Shown in pieces: positions 41,834-51,065 of a stretch of 64,000 nt of DNA. The position numbers and the translations under genes are program-made. Within the stretch, counting starts at the first letter, position 1, and each line of letters starts with the position of its first letter. This DNA comes from an uncultured Collinsella sp. (GTDB lineage: Bacteria > Actinomycetota > Coriobacteriia > Coriobacteriales > Coriobacteriaceae), in the NCBI GenBank assembly GCA_959028445.1, contig CAUFRY010000003.1:1-64000 (forward strand), written 5' to 3'. The notes under the pieces are model-generated. The model saw only the letters and a program-made list of their open reading frames with translations. It was not told where the DNA came from and did not search any database.

Positions 41834-43210
41834 CTAGGCCCTCAGCAGATAACGCACCTCGTAGGGTGCAAGCTCAAGGGTGCCCGTCAGCTCGACCGTG
41901 GGCGCATCGTCGGCAAGCAGATCGACGAAGGAGCCGTTGAGCTCGCCGGTGCCAAAGGTGTAAGGCTCGTCCACGGCGTTCACCGCCACGAGCACCGTCG
42001 CACCGTCACAAGCGCGTTCGAACAGCAGCTGCTTATTCTGGATCACCACGTTGCGATAGGCACCGTAGTTGAGAGCACGGGCAGCCGCGTCGTCGGCCGA
42101 GCGAAGGTGCGCAAGCTGCGTGATGAACGCCGTCAGCTCGTTGGGCGCAGGCTCATTGAGCGCAGGTCGCAGCGCCCAGTCGCCATCGGGGCCACCCTTT
42201 TCGCCGGCAATTCCCCACTCGCTGCCATAGTAGACGCACGGGATGCCCGGCATGCCAAAGAGCATGCCGTAGGCGGGACGCAGACACGACTTGTCGGTGA
42301 GGATACTTGCCAGGCGCGGCACATCGTGGTTGTCGACAAACGACAGCAGATGTTTGCCGCGGTAGATGCACCACGGATCGCCGCCAAACTGGCGGTGCAG
42401 CGAATGGGCGATCTCGAACATGTTGACCGAGTTAAAGCTGGAGTACAGGCCCTTGTAGCACTCGTAGTTGGTGCAGGAGTCGAGCATCTCGTCGTTGACG
42501 ATTTGGTTGTAGTCGCCGTGGAGCGTCTCGCCGATCAGCACAAAGTCGGGCTTGAGCTCACGGGTAAAGGCGTGCAGGCGGCGCATAAAGTCGCGGTCGA
42601 GCATATAGGCAACGTCCAGGCGCAGGCCGTCGACGCCAAAGACCTCGGCCCAGCGGCGCACGGACTCGAGCAGGTAATCGACCACAGCGGGATTTTGCAG
42701 GTTGAGCTTCACAAGCTCAAAATGGCCTTCCCAGCCCTCGTACCAAAAGCCATCGCCATAGCAGGAATCGCCGTCAAAGCTAATGTGGAACCAGTCCTTG
42801 TACGGCGAGTCCCACTTGCGCTCCTGCACATCGCGGAAGGCCCAAAAACCGCGGCCGACGTGGTTGAAGACGGCATCGAGCACCACGCGGATGCCATGGG
42901 CATGCAGCGTGTCGCATACGGCGGCAAAGTCGGCGTCCCCACCCAGGCGACGGTCGATATGGCGCAGGCTGCGTGTATCGTAGCTGTGGCTATCAGATTC
43001 GAGCGGTGGGTTGATGAGCACAGCGCCAACGCCGAGTTCCTGCATGTAGTCGGCCCACTTGGCGATTTTCATAATGGGAGCATCGGGGTTAGGAGCAACG
43101 TTGACGGCCTGGGCAAGCTCGTCCTCGGCAACGGGTGCGGCGTTTTCGCGCGGAGCCCCGCAAAAGCCCAGCGGATAGATCTGATAGAACGTCGTCTCGT
43201 ATGCCCACAT
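41834..43210 (-). CDS. Glycoside hydrolase family 13 (alpha-amylase type)
   Basis: 458 aa without signal peptide, so cytoplasmic. GH13 regions I-IV are all seen: DAVFNH (112-117), GLRLDVAY with nucleophile D199, the acid/base E228 in LIGETL, and FVDNHD with D296. A C-terminal beta domain closes the protein. Likely acts on imported maltodextrins, as a maltogenic amylase, cyclomaltodextrinase or glucosidase; specificity cannot be set. No sugar transporter gene is adjacent. Confidence 0.9.
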   Translation of the reverse strand: MWAYETTFYQIYPLGFCGAPRENAAPVAEDELAQAVNVAPNPDAPIMKIAKWADYMQELGVGAVLINPPLESDSHSYDTRSLRHIDRRLGGDADFAAVCDTLHAHGIRVVLDAVFNHVGRGFWAFRDVQERKWDSPYKDWFHISFDGDSCYGDGFWYEGWEGHFELVKLNLQNPAVVDYLLESVRRWAEVFGVDGLRLDVAYMLDRDFMRRLHAFTRELKPDFVLIGETLHGDYNQIVNDEMLDSCTNYECYKGLYSSFNSVNMFEIAHSLHRQFGGDPWCIYRGKHLLSFVDNHDVPRLASILTDKSCLRPAYGMLFGMPGIPCVYYGSEWGIAGEKGGPDGDWALRPALNEPAPNELTAFITQLAHLRSADDAAARALNYGAYRNVVIQNKQLLFERACDGATVLVAVNAVDEPYTFGTGELNGSFVDLLADDAPTVELTGTLELAPYEVRYLLRA

Positions 43211-43281
43211 AGCAACCTCCCGGTAAGCTCAACACAACGACATCCATTGTATGCCCAGCTTGTATCCTCTCCCCCAAAATA

Positions 43282-43348
43282 AGTTGCGGTGGAATAGTTC
43301 CTGTCTGGGCCTTCAGAAGCCTTAAACAGGAACTATTCCACCGCAACT
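43282..43348 (-). repeat. 23-bp inverted repeat, copy A (terminator-like)
   Basis: Perfect 23-bp arms (43282-43304 with 43326-43348) whose core is GCGGTGGAATAGTTCCTG. On the minus strand the hairpin follows the MFS stop codon by 15 nt and is followed by TATTTTGG. A second copy is at 47420-47488. Probably functions as the terminator of the MFS gene. Confidence 0.85.
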
Positions 43349-43363
43349 GATGAGGGGACGTGA

Positions 43364-44560
43364 TTAGGCGACGGGCTTGGCGCGGCGGATGGCCGGAAAC
43401 AGCACGGTGATGGCGAGGATGACGCCCACGACGGCAATCGCCCCGCCCGCGAAGCCGATCCAAGCGATACCGGGACCCGAAACCACGGCGCCGCCGATTG
43501 CGGTGCCCGTGCCGATACCGAGGTTAAACAGGCCCGAGAAGATCGACATGGCGACGGCTGACGAATCTGCCGGCGTATGCTTGATGAGCTCGGCCTGGAA
43601 CGCCACATTGAAGGCCGTGGCGCAGCAGCCCCACAGTGCGCAGACGGCAAGCACTGTCACGAGCGACGATGCGGCCGGCCCCATGAGCAGCAGGGCCGCC
43701 GGCACGCCGGAGAGCGTGATAGCCAAGAACGGGAAGCGATGCCCATCGAACAGGCGGCCAAACAGCCAGCTTCCGAGCAAACCAGAGCAGCCAAACGCCG
43801 TCAGCGTCATGGTGATGGCGCCCGCATCGACGTGCGCGACCTGCGCCAGGAAGGGCTCGATATAGCTGTAGCTTGCGTAATAGCCGGTCGCCATGAAGAC
43901 CGTGACTGCGTAGAGCGCGATGAGGAGCGGGTTCTTGAGCAGCTCGGGCAGCTGTTTGACGGTAAAGCGCTCACCCGCCGGCATGGCCGGGAACACCGCT
44001 GCCTGGTAGACGACCGCGATGGCTGAGAGGCCCCCGACCACGGCAAACGTCATGCGCCAGCCCACGGCCAAGCCAATGGCGCGACCGAGAGGCAGGCCAA
44101 AGATCTGCGCGATGGACGAGCCCGTGGCGATCATGCTGATGGCGAGCGCGCCGTGGCGAGTGTCGACCAGGCGCGAGGCCATAATCGAGGCGACTGACCA
44201 GAACACGGCATGTGCGCAAGCGACCACCAGGCGCGCGCAGACCAGGATGGGATAGGTCGGCGCCACAGCGGACAGGAACTGACCGAGCGAGAACACGGCC
44301 AGCACGCCCAGCAGCATCCGCTTGAACTCGAAGCGCGAGGCAAACACCATGAGCGGCAACGACAGCAGCATGACGCCCCAGGCATAGACCGAGATCATGA
44401 TGCCCGCCTGGGCCTCGGTGAGCGAGAACGACGCGGCGATATCAGTCAAAAGGCCGATGGGCATAAACTCCGACGTGTTGAACACGAACGCACAGCAGGT
44501 GAGCCCGACGAGTGGGAGCCACTGCTTGAGCGTGATGCCGTCTTGCCTTGTCTGAGTCAT
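43364..44560 (-). CDS. MFS transporter, sugar/drug efflux type
   Basis: 398 aa with start at 44560 (MTQTRQDGITLKQWLP), after a GGAG site. Twelve predicted helices. The opening CCAFVFNTSEFMPIGLL segment and the loop FASRFEFKRMLLGVLAVF are characteristic of the DHA1 efflux group that includes SotB/AraJ-like sugar exporters and purine exporters. The exported compound is unknown. It stands alone between a strong hairpin and the 23-bp repeat. Confidence 0.88.
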   Translation of the reverse strand: MTQTRQDGITLKQWLPLVGLTCCAFVFNTSEFMPIGLLTDIAASFSLTEAQAGIMISVYAWGVMLLSLPLMVFASRFEFKRMLLGVLAVFSLGQFLSAVAPTYPILVCARLVVACAHAVFWSVASIMASRLVDTRHGALAISMIATGSSIAQIFGLPLGRAIGLAVGWRMTFAVVGGLSAIAVVYQAAVFPAMPAGERFTVKQLPELLKNPLLIALYAVTVFMATGYYASYSYIEPFLAQVAHVDAGAITMTLTAFGCSGLLGSWLFGRLFDGHRFPFLAITLSGVPAALLLMGPAASSLVTVLAVCALWGCCATAFNVAFQAELIKHTPADSSAVAMSIFSGLFNLGIGTGTAIGGAVVSGPGIAWIGFAGGAIAVVGVILAITVLFPAIRRAKPVA

Positions 44561-44602
44561 ATATAACGTCTCCAATCGTTTTGAGCGGAGGCGATTATAT
44601 AG

Positions 44603-44643
44603 CAACGGCCCCGCATCCGTCAGTACAGATGCGGGGCCGAAAA
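44603..44643 (-). terminator. Hairpin after feoAB, probable terminator
   Basis: CGGCCCCGCATC/GATGCGGGGCCG forms a very stable 12-bp stem just after the feoAB stop on the minus strand. The following T content is low, so efficiency is uncertain. Confidence 0.6.
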
Positions 44644-44680
44644 CAATTCGATACACAGAGGTTGCGCCGTCAATTCATAA

Positions 44681-47041
44681 CTAAGCCAACCCCAGCAATA
44701 TGCCCGCCGAATGCACGACAAACGCCACGATCCAGGCAACGGCGACCTGAAACGCGAATACGGCCACGGCATAGCGCGCGCCCAACTCGCTCTTGACGGC
44801 GCCGATTGCCGCCACACAAGGCGGGTACAGCAACGTAAAGACCAAGAACACGTAGGCGGTAAACGGCGAAAACATGGTCGACAGCGCCGCGGGCGACGTT
44901 GCGCCCAAAAGCACCGTGAGCGTCGAGATGACGCTCTCCTTGGCAATGAGCCCCGTGACGAGCGCCGTCGAGGCGCGCCAGTCGCCAAAACCGAGCGGGG
45001 CCAACACCGGCGCGATGATGCTACCCAGACCGGCAAGCAGGCTTTGCGACTGGTCGGCGACCACATTAAAGCGGATATCGAACGTCTGAAGGAACCAGAT
45101 GACCACGGTCGCGGCAAAGATAATGGTAAAAGCCTTGGTGATAAAGTCCTTGGCCTTATCCCACGCTAGCATCACCGTCGTCTTAATACTCGGCAGGCGG
45201 TAATTGGGAAGCTCCATGATAAACGGCACCGGGTCGCCCTTAAATGCCGTGCGGTTGAGCACCAAAGCCGCGATGCAGCCGACCATGATACCGATCAGAT
45301 AGAGCGAGACCATGGCGGGAACCGTCGCCTGCGGGAAAAACGCCCCGCACAGCAAGCCGTAAACCGGCAACTTGGCTGAGCAGCTCATAAACGGCGTGAG
45401 CATGACCGTCATCTTGCGGTCGTGCTCGGATGGGAGCGTACGGGTCGACATGATAGCCGGCACGGTGCAGCCAAAACCGACGAGCATGGGCACAAAGCTG
45501 CGGCCCGACAGGCCGAAGCGACGCAGGACTTTGTCCATGACAAAGGCTACGCGTGCCATGTAGCCGGAGTCTTCCAGAATGGAGAGGAACAAGAAGAGCA
45601 CGACGATAATCGGCAGAAAGGTCAGCACGCTGCCCACGCCCGTAAGCACGCCGTCGACAGCCAGCGAGCGCACTACGTCGTTGGTACCGAACGCCTTGAG
45701 GCCCGCATCGGCCGAGGCGATGATGGCAGCGATACCGTCCTCCATAAGTCCCTGCAACGCCGCGCCGATCACGCCAAACGTCAGCCAAAAGACGAGGCCC
45801 ATAATCACCAGGAACGCCGGAATGGCTGTGTAACGACCTGTCAGGATGCGGTCAATCTTGACGGAGCGCACGTGCTCGCGGCTCTCGTGCGGCTTGACGA
45901 CGCAACGCCCACACACGTCGCCGATAAAGCTAAAGCGCATATCGGCCAGCGCGGACAGGCGGTCGGTGCCAGCCTCGCCCTCCATCTGGGTAATGATGTG
46001 CTCGATGGCGTCGAGCTCGTTGCGGTCCAGGTGAAGCGCCTCGGTTACCAGCTCATCGCCCTCGACCAGCTTGGTCGCCGCAAAACGCACGGGGATGTGC
46101 GCCGTCGCGGCATGGTCCTCGATAAGGTTGGCAATGCCGTGGATGCAGCGATGCAGCGCACCGCCGTCCGGACCGTCGGGCGCACAAAAGTCCAGGCGAC
46201 CAGGGCGCTCGCGAAAGCGCGCCACGTGCAGGGCATGATCCACCAGCTCGCCGATGCCCTCGTTGCGGGCAGCGCTAATGGGGACAACGGGCACGCCCAG
46301 CAGGCTCTCGAGCAGGTTGACGTCCACGGCGCCGCCGTTGGCCGTCACCTCATCCATCATGTTGAGCGCGATGACCATGGGGCGGTCGAGCTCCATGAGC
46401 TGCAGTGTCAGGTACAGGTTGCGCTCGATGTTGGTGGCGTCAATGATGTCGATGATGGCGTCCGGGCGCTCGTCAAGGATGAACTGACGGCTCACGACCT
46501 CTTCGCCTGTGTACGGCGACAGGGAGTAAATGCCAGGCAGGTCGGTAACGCTCGCCTCGGGATGGTTACGGATGGTGCCATCTTTGCGGTCGACCGTCAC
46601 GCCGGGAAAGTTACCGACGTGCTGGTTGGAGCCCGTCAGCTGGTTGAATAACGTGGTCTTGCCGCAGTTTTGGTTGCCGGCGAGGGCAAAGTGCAGCGGC
46701 GCGCCCTCGGGCACGGCCGTCTTTGCCGCACGGGGCGAATACGTCCCCTCGCCCAGAGCCGGATGCTCCGTCGTGCCGATTGCGGCGTTAGCGCGCGGAC
46801 CCGTATCGGTGTCGTGAATACCCACGAGCTCGATGCGAGCGGCATCGTCCTTGCGCAGCGTCAACTCGTAGCCACGTAGGCGGATCTCGAGCGGGTCACC
46901 CATGGGGGCGTACTTCATCATGGTGACTTCGGTGCCCGGCGTTAGACCCATGTCCAAAATATGCTGTCGGAGTGCCTGATCGTCCGATGCCACCGATGCG
47001 ACAACGGCGTCCTTTCCAATCTCGAGTGTATCGAGCTTCAC
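44681..47041 (-). CDS. feoB: Ferrous iron transporter, FeoA-FeoB fusion
   Basis: About 786 aa from a GTG at 47041, 9 nt after GGGGAGG; the longer ATG reading to 47161 is less likely. The FeoA SH3-like domain occupies about 1-75. The FeoB G-protein domain begins with GNQNCGKTT (122-130), then DLPGIYSLSP and NMMD. About eight membrane helices follow, with the gate motifs including FTLLYPPCVAAIGA near the C-terminus. Imports Fe(II). In most bacteria FeoA is separate. GGTTAGCC direct repeats just upstream suggest DtxR-type iron control. Confidence 0.94.
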   Translation of the reverse strand: MKLDTLEIGKDAVVASVASDDQALRQHILDMGLTPGTEVTMMKYAPMGDPLEIRLRGYELTLRKDDAARIELVGIHDTDTGPRANAAIGTTEHPALGEGTYSPRAAKTAVPEGAPLHFALAGNQNCGKTTLFNQLTGSNQHVGNFPGVTVDRKDGTIRNHPEASVTDLPGIYSLSPYTGEEVVSRQFILDERPDAIIDIIDATNIERNLYLTLQLMELDRPMVIALNMMDEVTANGGAVDVNLLESLLGVPVVPISAARNEGIGELVDHALHVARFRERPGRLDFCAPDGPDGGALHRCIHGIANLIEDHAATAHIPVRFAATKLVEGDELVTEALHLDRNELDAIEHIITQMEGEAGTDRLSALADMRFSFIGDVCGRCVVKPHESREHVRSVKIDRILTGRYTAIPAFLVIMGLVFWLTFGVIGAALQGLMEDGIAAIIASADAGLKAFGTNDVVRSLAVDGVLTGVGSVLTFLPIIVVLFLFLSILEDSGYMARVAFVMDKVLRRFGLSGRSFVPMLVGFGCTVPAIMSTRTLPSEHDRKMTVMLTPFMSCSAKLPVYGLLCGAFFPQATVPAMVSLYLIGIMVGCIAALVLNRTAFKGDPVPFIMELPNYRLPSIKTTVMLAWDKAKDFITKAFTIIFAATVVIWFLQTFDIRFNVVADQSQSLLAGLGSIIAPVLAPLGFGDWRASTALVTGLIAKESVISTLTVLLGATSPAALSTMFSPFTAYVFLVFTLLYPPCVAAIGAVKSELGARYAVAVFAFQVAVAWIVAFVVHSAGILLGLA

Positions 47042-47088
47042 GTCCGTGTTCCTCCCCCGGCGCCCACAGGGCGTTGTATTTATGTTCA

Positions 47089-47117
47089 CCATGGCTAACC
47101 GTTTGCCATGGCTAACC
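47089..47117. promoter_or_regulatory. Candidate iron-responsive operator upstream of feoAB
   Basis: The 12-bp CCATGGCTAACC is repeated exactly at 47089-47100 and 47106-47117, 17 bp apart. On the minus strand this reads GGTTAGCCATGG, whose GGTTAGC half resembles DtxR/IdeR box half-sites (AGGTTAGGCTAACCT). It lies 50-75 nt before the chosen start. No dtxR gene is in the window. Confidence 0.45.
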
Positions 47118-47208
47118 AATTGTAACCATGCATGATAGCGTGAACACACAACGACGTTCAATCAGCAGATTGGCGCAATGGGGACAGGCAGGAGAGTTCA
47201 GGGCCATA

Positions 47209-47400
47209 GTTTCCCGATGAGGCCTCTCGGGGAAACTACATCCCAGAATTCTGGCTCGAAACGGGATATGGTTTCCCAAACAGGCCTCTTACGGAAAATG
47301 CATCCCGGAATCCCCACTCGAAACGGGACGCACTTTCCCAGTCGAGGCCCTATGGGAAACTGCGTCCCACCTTGAAAGGCAAAACTGGGACGCAGTTTCC
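47209..47400. repeat. Three tandem 62-bp units, each a 15-bp hairpin
   Basis: Units of exactly 62 bp run 47209-47270, 47271-47332 and 47333-47394. Each has a stem of about 15 bp; the third is perfect (47355-47369 with 47386-47400, GGAAACTGCGTCCCA). Two stem-2 mismatches would be G-U pairs in minus-strand RNA. Sequence drifts between units while pairing stays. A GGGGACAGG fragment is at 47179-47187. Nothing coding is seen in 47042-47514. Confidence 0.85.
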
Positions 47401-47419
47401 GGGCGGGGCATCAAAAACG

Positions 47420-47488
47420 AAGTTGCGGTGGAATAGTTCCTGGATGGACTGGTTGATGCCCCAGATAGGAACTATTTCACCGCAAGTT
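47420..47488 (-). repeat. 23-bp inverted repeat, copy B (terminator-like)
   Basis: Arms 47420-47441 and 47467-47488 pair at 20 of 22 positions and carry the same GCGGTGGAATAGTTCC core as 43282-43348. On the minus strand it follows the esterase stop by 26 nt and is followed by TCGTTTTTG. Confidence 0.8.
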
Positions 47489-47514
47489 ATTGAAGGGCTG
47501 GGATGCCGAGACTC

Positions 47515-48414
47515 TTACAGATGGCGCTCCAGGAAGCGGAAGGCTAGGCGAATCCAAGGGCGGACCGCCACCTGTTTGTCCTCGTTGTCGACCGCGGTGT
47601 TGGCGTTGCCGAGTGAAAGGCCGTGACCTCCCTGGTCAAAGACGTGCATCTCGCAAGCGACGCCCTCCTCCGCCATGCGTTGGGCAAACGGGTAGACCTG
47701 CGCAATCGGCGCCGTCTTGTCGTCGGACACGCCCCACACAAAGGTCGGTGGCATCTGACGCGAAACATGCGTGGTGGGGCAGATGTCGGCCAGATGCTCG
47801 TCAGTTGCCTCGCCGCCCGTCACCATCGACAGGTAGTCGTTGAGCAAATCGCGCCCCGTCTTGCCGCCCGTCTTTGGCACACGCAAGTCAATGCGCGGAT
47901 CGCGCGTCTGTATGTCGCGCACATAGGCAAAGTCGAGCAATGGATAGCCCAGCACCACGGCATCGGGACGAATGTCGTCCGGACGCGCCCCGGCAAGTGC
48001 CGCAAAGGGGCCGGTCTTCCACTGTGTTGCCAGCGAGGCGCAAATCATGCCGCCAGCAGAAAAGCCCACGACGCACACGCGCTTAGGATCGACATGCCAC
48101 TCGTCGGCGTTGGCGCGCACCGTGGCGACCATCTTGGCAAGATCTGCCTGGGGGTGCGGAAAGCTCACGTCACCCGTAGAACTCGTGACATAGTTGAGCA
48201 CAAAGGCCTGGTAGCCGCGGTCCAAAAATGCAAACGCCACCGGGTCCTGCTCGTGCGGAGCGATATGCGTGAACCCGCCTCCGCCGCAGATGATCACCGC
48301 GGGGCGGCGGCCATTGGGCTTGTCGGGCAGCGGCTCGGCACCCAGATACGTAAAGGTCGCCGGATAATCCTCGGTCGGCTCCTCGCCCCACAGCGCATGG
48401 TTCTCGACAATCAT
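47515..48414 (-). CDS. Alpha/beta hydrolase (esterase/lipase family)
   Basis: 299 aa with start at 48414 (MIVENHALWGEE), after AAGGGAG; upstream in-frame codons lack support. Oxyanion loop ICGGGGFTHIAP (42-53). Nucleophile Ser119 in VGFSAGGM, an acidic residue in WGVSDDKTAP and the histidine in GGHGLSLG complete the triad. No signal peptide, so intracellular. Resembles acetyl-xylan or hormone-sensitive-lipase-type carbohydrate esterases; substrate unknown. Confidence 0.88.
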   Translation of the reverse strand: MIVENHALWGEEPTEDYPATFTYLGAEPLPDKPNGRRPAVIICGGGGFTHIAPHEQDPVAFAFLDRGYQAFVLNYVTSSTGDVSFPHPQADLAKMVATVRANADEWHVDPKRVCVVGFSAGGMICASLATQWKTGPFAALAGARPDDIRPDAVVLGYPLLDFAYVRDIQTRDPRIDLRVPKTGGKTGRDLLNDYLSMVTGGEATDEHLADICPTTHVSRQMPPTFVWGVSDDKTAPIAQVYPFAQRMAEEGVACEMHVFDQGGHGLSLGNANTAVDNEDKQVAVRPWIRLAFRFLERHL

Positions 48415-48600
48415 ATGTGCTCCCTTCGCGCAAATTAAGCGCCCTTGTTTTTCGCCTTCAAGCGTACCCCACTTGAACCCGTGGCGCAGAAACTCTCCGG
48501 CAATAAGTTTCCCTTCAACTGATATATCACATAATCCCAGTTCAGAGGTATCGTTGAGCAGCGTAGAATAGGGGCGTTGACCAAGCCGCGAAACACATGT

Positions 48601-48610
48601 GAAACGTTTC
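48601..48610. promoter_or_regulatory. Palindromic operator upstream of the PTS EIIA gene
   Basis: GAAACGTTTC is a perfect palindrome in GTGAAACGTTTCCG, the shape of LacI/CcpA-family operators. It is 48 nt before the EIIA start and just after a TTGACC at 48577-48582 that could be a -35 box. The regulator is not identified. Confidence 0.35.
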
Positions 48611-48657
48611 CGGCAAACCAAACGCGCGATATGCGCCTATTTAAGTTGGAGGCAACT

Positions 48658-49221
48658 ATGGGTCTGCTCGATTCGCTTAAGTCCACCTTCACCTCGACCG
48701 GCGAGGCGTCCGTTCCGCCCGCAGCAAGCTTCGCTACCCGCGAAGGCGTCATCTATGCCCCCGTCAACGGCGTGCTCGTCAACCTGGACGAGGTTCCCGA
48801 CGAGACGATCGCCTCGGGCATGCTTGGCCAGGGCTATGGCATCGAGCCCATTACCGGCACCATCTATGCGCCCGCCAACGGCCGCATCGGTGCCACCACT
48901 GTCACCAACCACTCCATCGGCATGATTACCGAGGACGGCCTGCGCGTGTTCATCCATGTCGGCCTGGGCACCGTGGAAATGAACGGCAAGGGTTTTGCCC
49001 GCTTTGTCGAGATGGGCGATGTGGTCAAGGCAGGCCAGCCGCTCATCAGCTTCGACCGCGAGGCCATTAAGGCCGCTGGTCACGAGGACATCGTGACCGT
49101 CATCGTCTCCGAGCTCGATCGTCTTAAGAGCATCGACCATGTCGGCGAGTCTGGAACGCTTATCGGCGGCAACCCGCTCGTCAAGCTTGGCGACCCGCTG
49201 CTGGTAGCCAAGACCAAGTAG
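48658..49221 (+). CDS. PTS glucose-type EIIA component
   Basis: 187 aa with start at 48658 (MGLLDSLKSTF), after TTGGAGG. Cytoplasmic phosphocarrier between HPr and a IIB domain. Family motifs: YAPVNGVLVNLDEVPDETIA, GTIYAPANG, the adjacent histidine H85 in NHSIGM and the phosphorylated H100 in VFIHVGLGTVEMNG. It is a free-standing EIIA, so it can serve sugar permeases that lack their own IIA, possibly including the orphan EIIC at 11020. It ends in a strong terminator. Confidence 0.93.
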   Translation: MGLLDSLKSTFTSTGEASVPPAASFATREGVIYAPVNGVLVNLDEVPDETIASGMLGQGYGIEPITGTIYAPANGRIGATTVTNHSIGMITEDGLRVFIHVGLGTVEMNGKGFARFVEMGDVVKAGQPLISFDREAIKAAGHEDIVTVIVSELDRLKSIDHVGESGTLIGGNPLVKLGDPLLVAKTK

Positions 49222-49257
49222 CCAGGCCCCGCGCCACACAGCCAAAAGGCACCTCGT

Positions 49258-49295
49258 CAAGCGCCCGCGACCATTTGGCCGCGGGCGCTTTTCGT
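49258..49295 (+). terminator. Terminator after the EIIA gene
   Basis: AAGCGCCCGCG...CGCGGGCGCTTTTCG hairpin with T-run, 37 nt after the stop. Confidence 0.88.
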
Positions 49296-49402
49296 TTGAA
49301 AAACCATCCCGCCAATGCCTTATCTGTATAGCCCAAATGAGACGAGCTGCTAGAATAACGAACTGTATGGATAACTATCATTCAACCGTTATGGGAGGAT
49401 AC

Positions 49403-50806
49403 GTGAACCGCACCAAAATCGCGCAGCTCTATGCCGATGCCGAGTCGCTCGGCGGCCAAACCGTCACCGTCGCCGGCTGGGTCAAGTCCGTCCGCGACAT
49501 GAAGAACTTTGGCTTTGTTACGCTCAACGACGGCAGCTGCTTCCGCGACCTGCAGGTCGTCATGAACCGCGAGGCACTCGACAACTACGACGAGATCGCC
49601 CATCAAAACGTCTCGGCCGCACTCATTTGCACCGGCACCGTCAAGCTGACCCCCGATGCGCCCCAGCCTTTCGAGCTTTCTGCCACCTCCATCGAGGTCG
49701 AGGGCACGAGCGCCCCGGATTACCCGCTGCAGAAGAAGCGCGCAACCGTCGAGTTCCTGCGCACCCAGCAGCACCTGCGCCCGCGCACCAACCTGTTCCG
49801 CGCCGTGTTCCGCATCCGCTCTGTCGCGGCTGCCGCCATCCACCGCTTCTTCCAGGAGCAGGGCTTTGTCTACGTCAACACCCCCATCATCACCACGAGT
49901 GACTGCGAGGGCGCCGGCGAGATGTTCCGCGTGACCACGCTCGACCCCAAAAATCCGCCCCTCACCGAGTCCGGCGAGGTCGACTGGAGCCAGGACTTCT
50001 TTGGCAAGCATGCAAGCCTCACCGTGTCCGGCCAGCTCAATGCCGAGAACTTTGCCATGGCCTTTGGCGACGTGTACACCTTTGGCCCCACCTTCCGCGC
50101 CGAAAACTCCAACACCACGCGCCACGCCGCCGAGTTTTGGATGATCGAGCCCGAGATGGCCTTTGCCGACCTTAACGACTACATGGATAACGCTGAGGCC
50201 ATGCTCAAGTATGTCCTCAAGGACGTCATGGCCACCTGCCCCGACGAGCTCAATATGCTCAACAAGTTTGTGGACAAGGGTCTGCTCGAACGCCTAGACC
50301 ATGTCGCCAACTCCGACTTCGCCCGCGTTACCTACACCGAGGCCGTCGAGATCCTGGAGCAGGCCGTCGCCGCCGGTCACAAGTTTGACTACCCCGTGAG
50401 CTGGGGCATCGACCTGCAGACCGAGCACGAGCGCTTCCTGACCGAGGAGCACTTTAAGCGCCCGACCTTCGTAACCGACTACCCGGCCGAGATCAAGGCC
50501 TTCTACATGCGCATGAACGAGGACGGCAAGACCGTCGCCGCCGCCGACTGCCTGGTTCCCGGTATCGGCGAGATCATCGGTGGCTCCCAGCGCGAGGAGC
50601 GCCTGGATCTGCTCGAGGCCCGCATCAAGGACCTGGGCATGAATCCCGAGCAGTACAAGTACTACCTTGACCTGCGCCGCTACGGTTCCTGCAAGCACGC
50701 CGGCTACGGTCTGGGCTTCGAGCGCTTGGTCATGTATCTGACCGGCGTGGGCAACATCCGCGACGTCCTGCCGCACCCGCGCACCGTGGGCAACGCCGAC
50801 TTCTAA
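49403..50806 (+). CDS. asnS: Asparaginyl-tRNA synthetase
   Basis: 467 aa, standard. The GTG start at 49403 follows GGGAGG; this sets the N-terminus as NRTKIAQLYADAESLGG. N-terminal OB-fold anticodon-binding domain (about 15-115). Class II catalytic core with motif 2 FRAENSNTTRHAAEFWMIE and motif 3 GYGLGFERLVMYLTG. Charges tRNA-Asn directly. Between strong terminators on both sides, hence monocistronic. Confidence 0.96.
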   Translation: MNRTKIAQLYADAESLGGQTVTVAGWVKSVRDMKNFGFVTLNDGSCFRDLQVVMNREALDNYDEIAHQNVSAALICTGTVKLTPDAPQPFELSATSIEVEGTSAPDYPLQKKRATVEFLRTQQHLRPRTNLFRAVFRIRSVAAAAIHRFFQEQGFVYVNTPIITTSDCEGAGEMFRVTTLDPKNPPLTESGEVDWSQDFFGKHASLTVSGQLNAENFAMAFGDVYTFGPTFRAENSNTTRHAAEFWMIEPEMAFADLNDYMDNAEAMLKYVLKDVMATCPDELNMLNKFVDKGLLERLDHVANSDFARVTYTEAVEILEQAVAAGHKFDYPVSWGIDLQTEHERFLTEEHFKRPTFVTDYPAEIKAFYMRMNEDGKTVAAADCLVPGIGEIIGGSQREERLDLLEARIKDLGMNPEQYKYYLDLRRYGSCKHAGYGLGFERLVMYLTGVGNIRDVLPHPRTVGNADF

Positions 50807-50853
50807 TCGTCGGACGCTAGCCCGCGTCGCCACACGCCAACGCTCATCGCACA

Positions 50854-50889
50854 AGCGCCTCTCGACATCGGTCGAGAGGCGCTTTTTTT
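50854..50889 (+). terminator. Terminator after asnS
   Basis: AAGCGCCTCTCGA...TCGAGAGGCGCTTTTTTT hairpin with a long T-run. Confidence 0.93.
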
Positions 50890-51065
50890 CAACAGCATCC
50901 GTCAAGCTTTTGGCAAGTTTTTGGTCAGTTGAGCAGGGCTGTTGAAAACTCGACCCGCCGTTTGCCGACGACTACCGACCGCCCAGAGCGCCCTGCGCCC
51001 CTGGGAAAGCCCCACGTCCTAGGCTCCATACCGTCGTCACCCAAAACGGAAAGGACGTGGGCACC

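Noticed and set aside
44561..44656. N-terminal extension of the MFS transporter
   Set aside because: It overlaps the feoAB-side hairpin, lacks a ribosome-binding site and would precede the first membrane helix with unrelated sequence.
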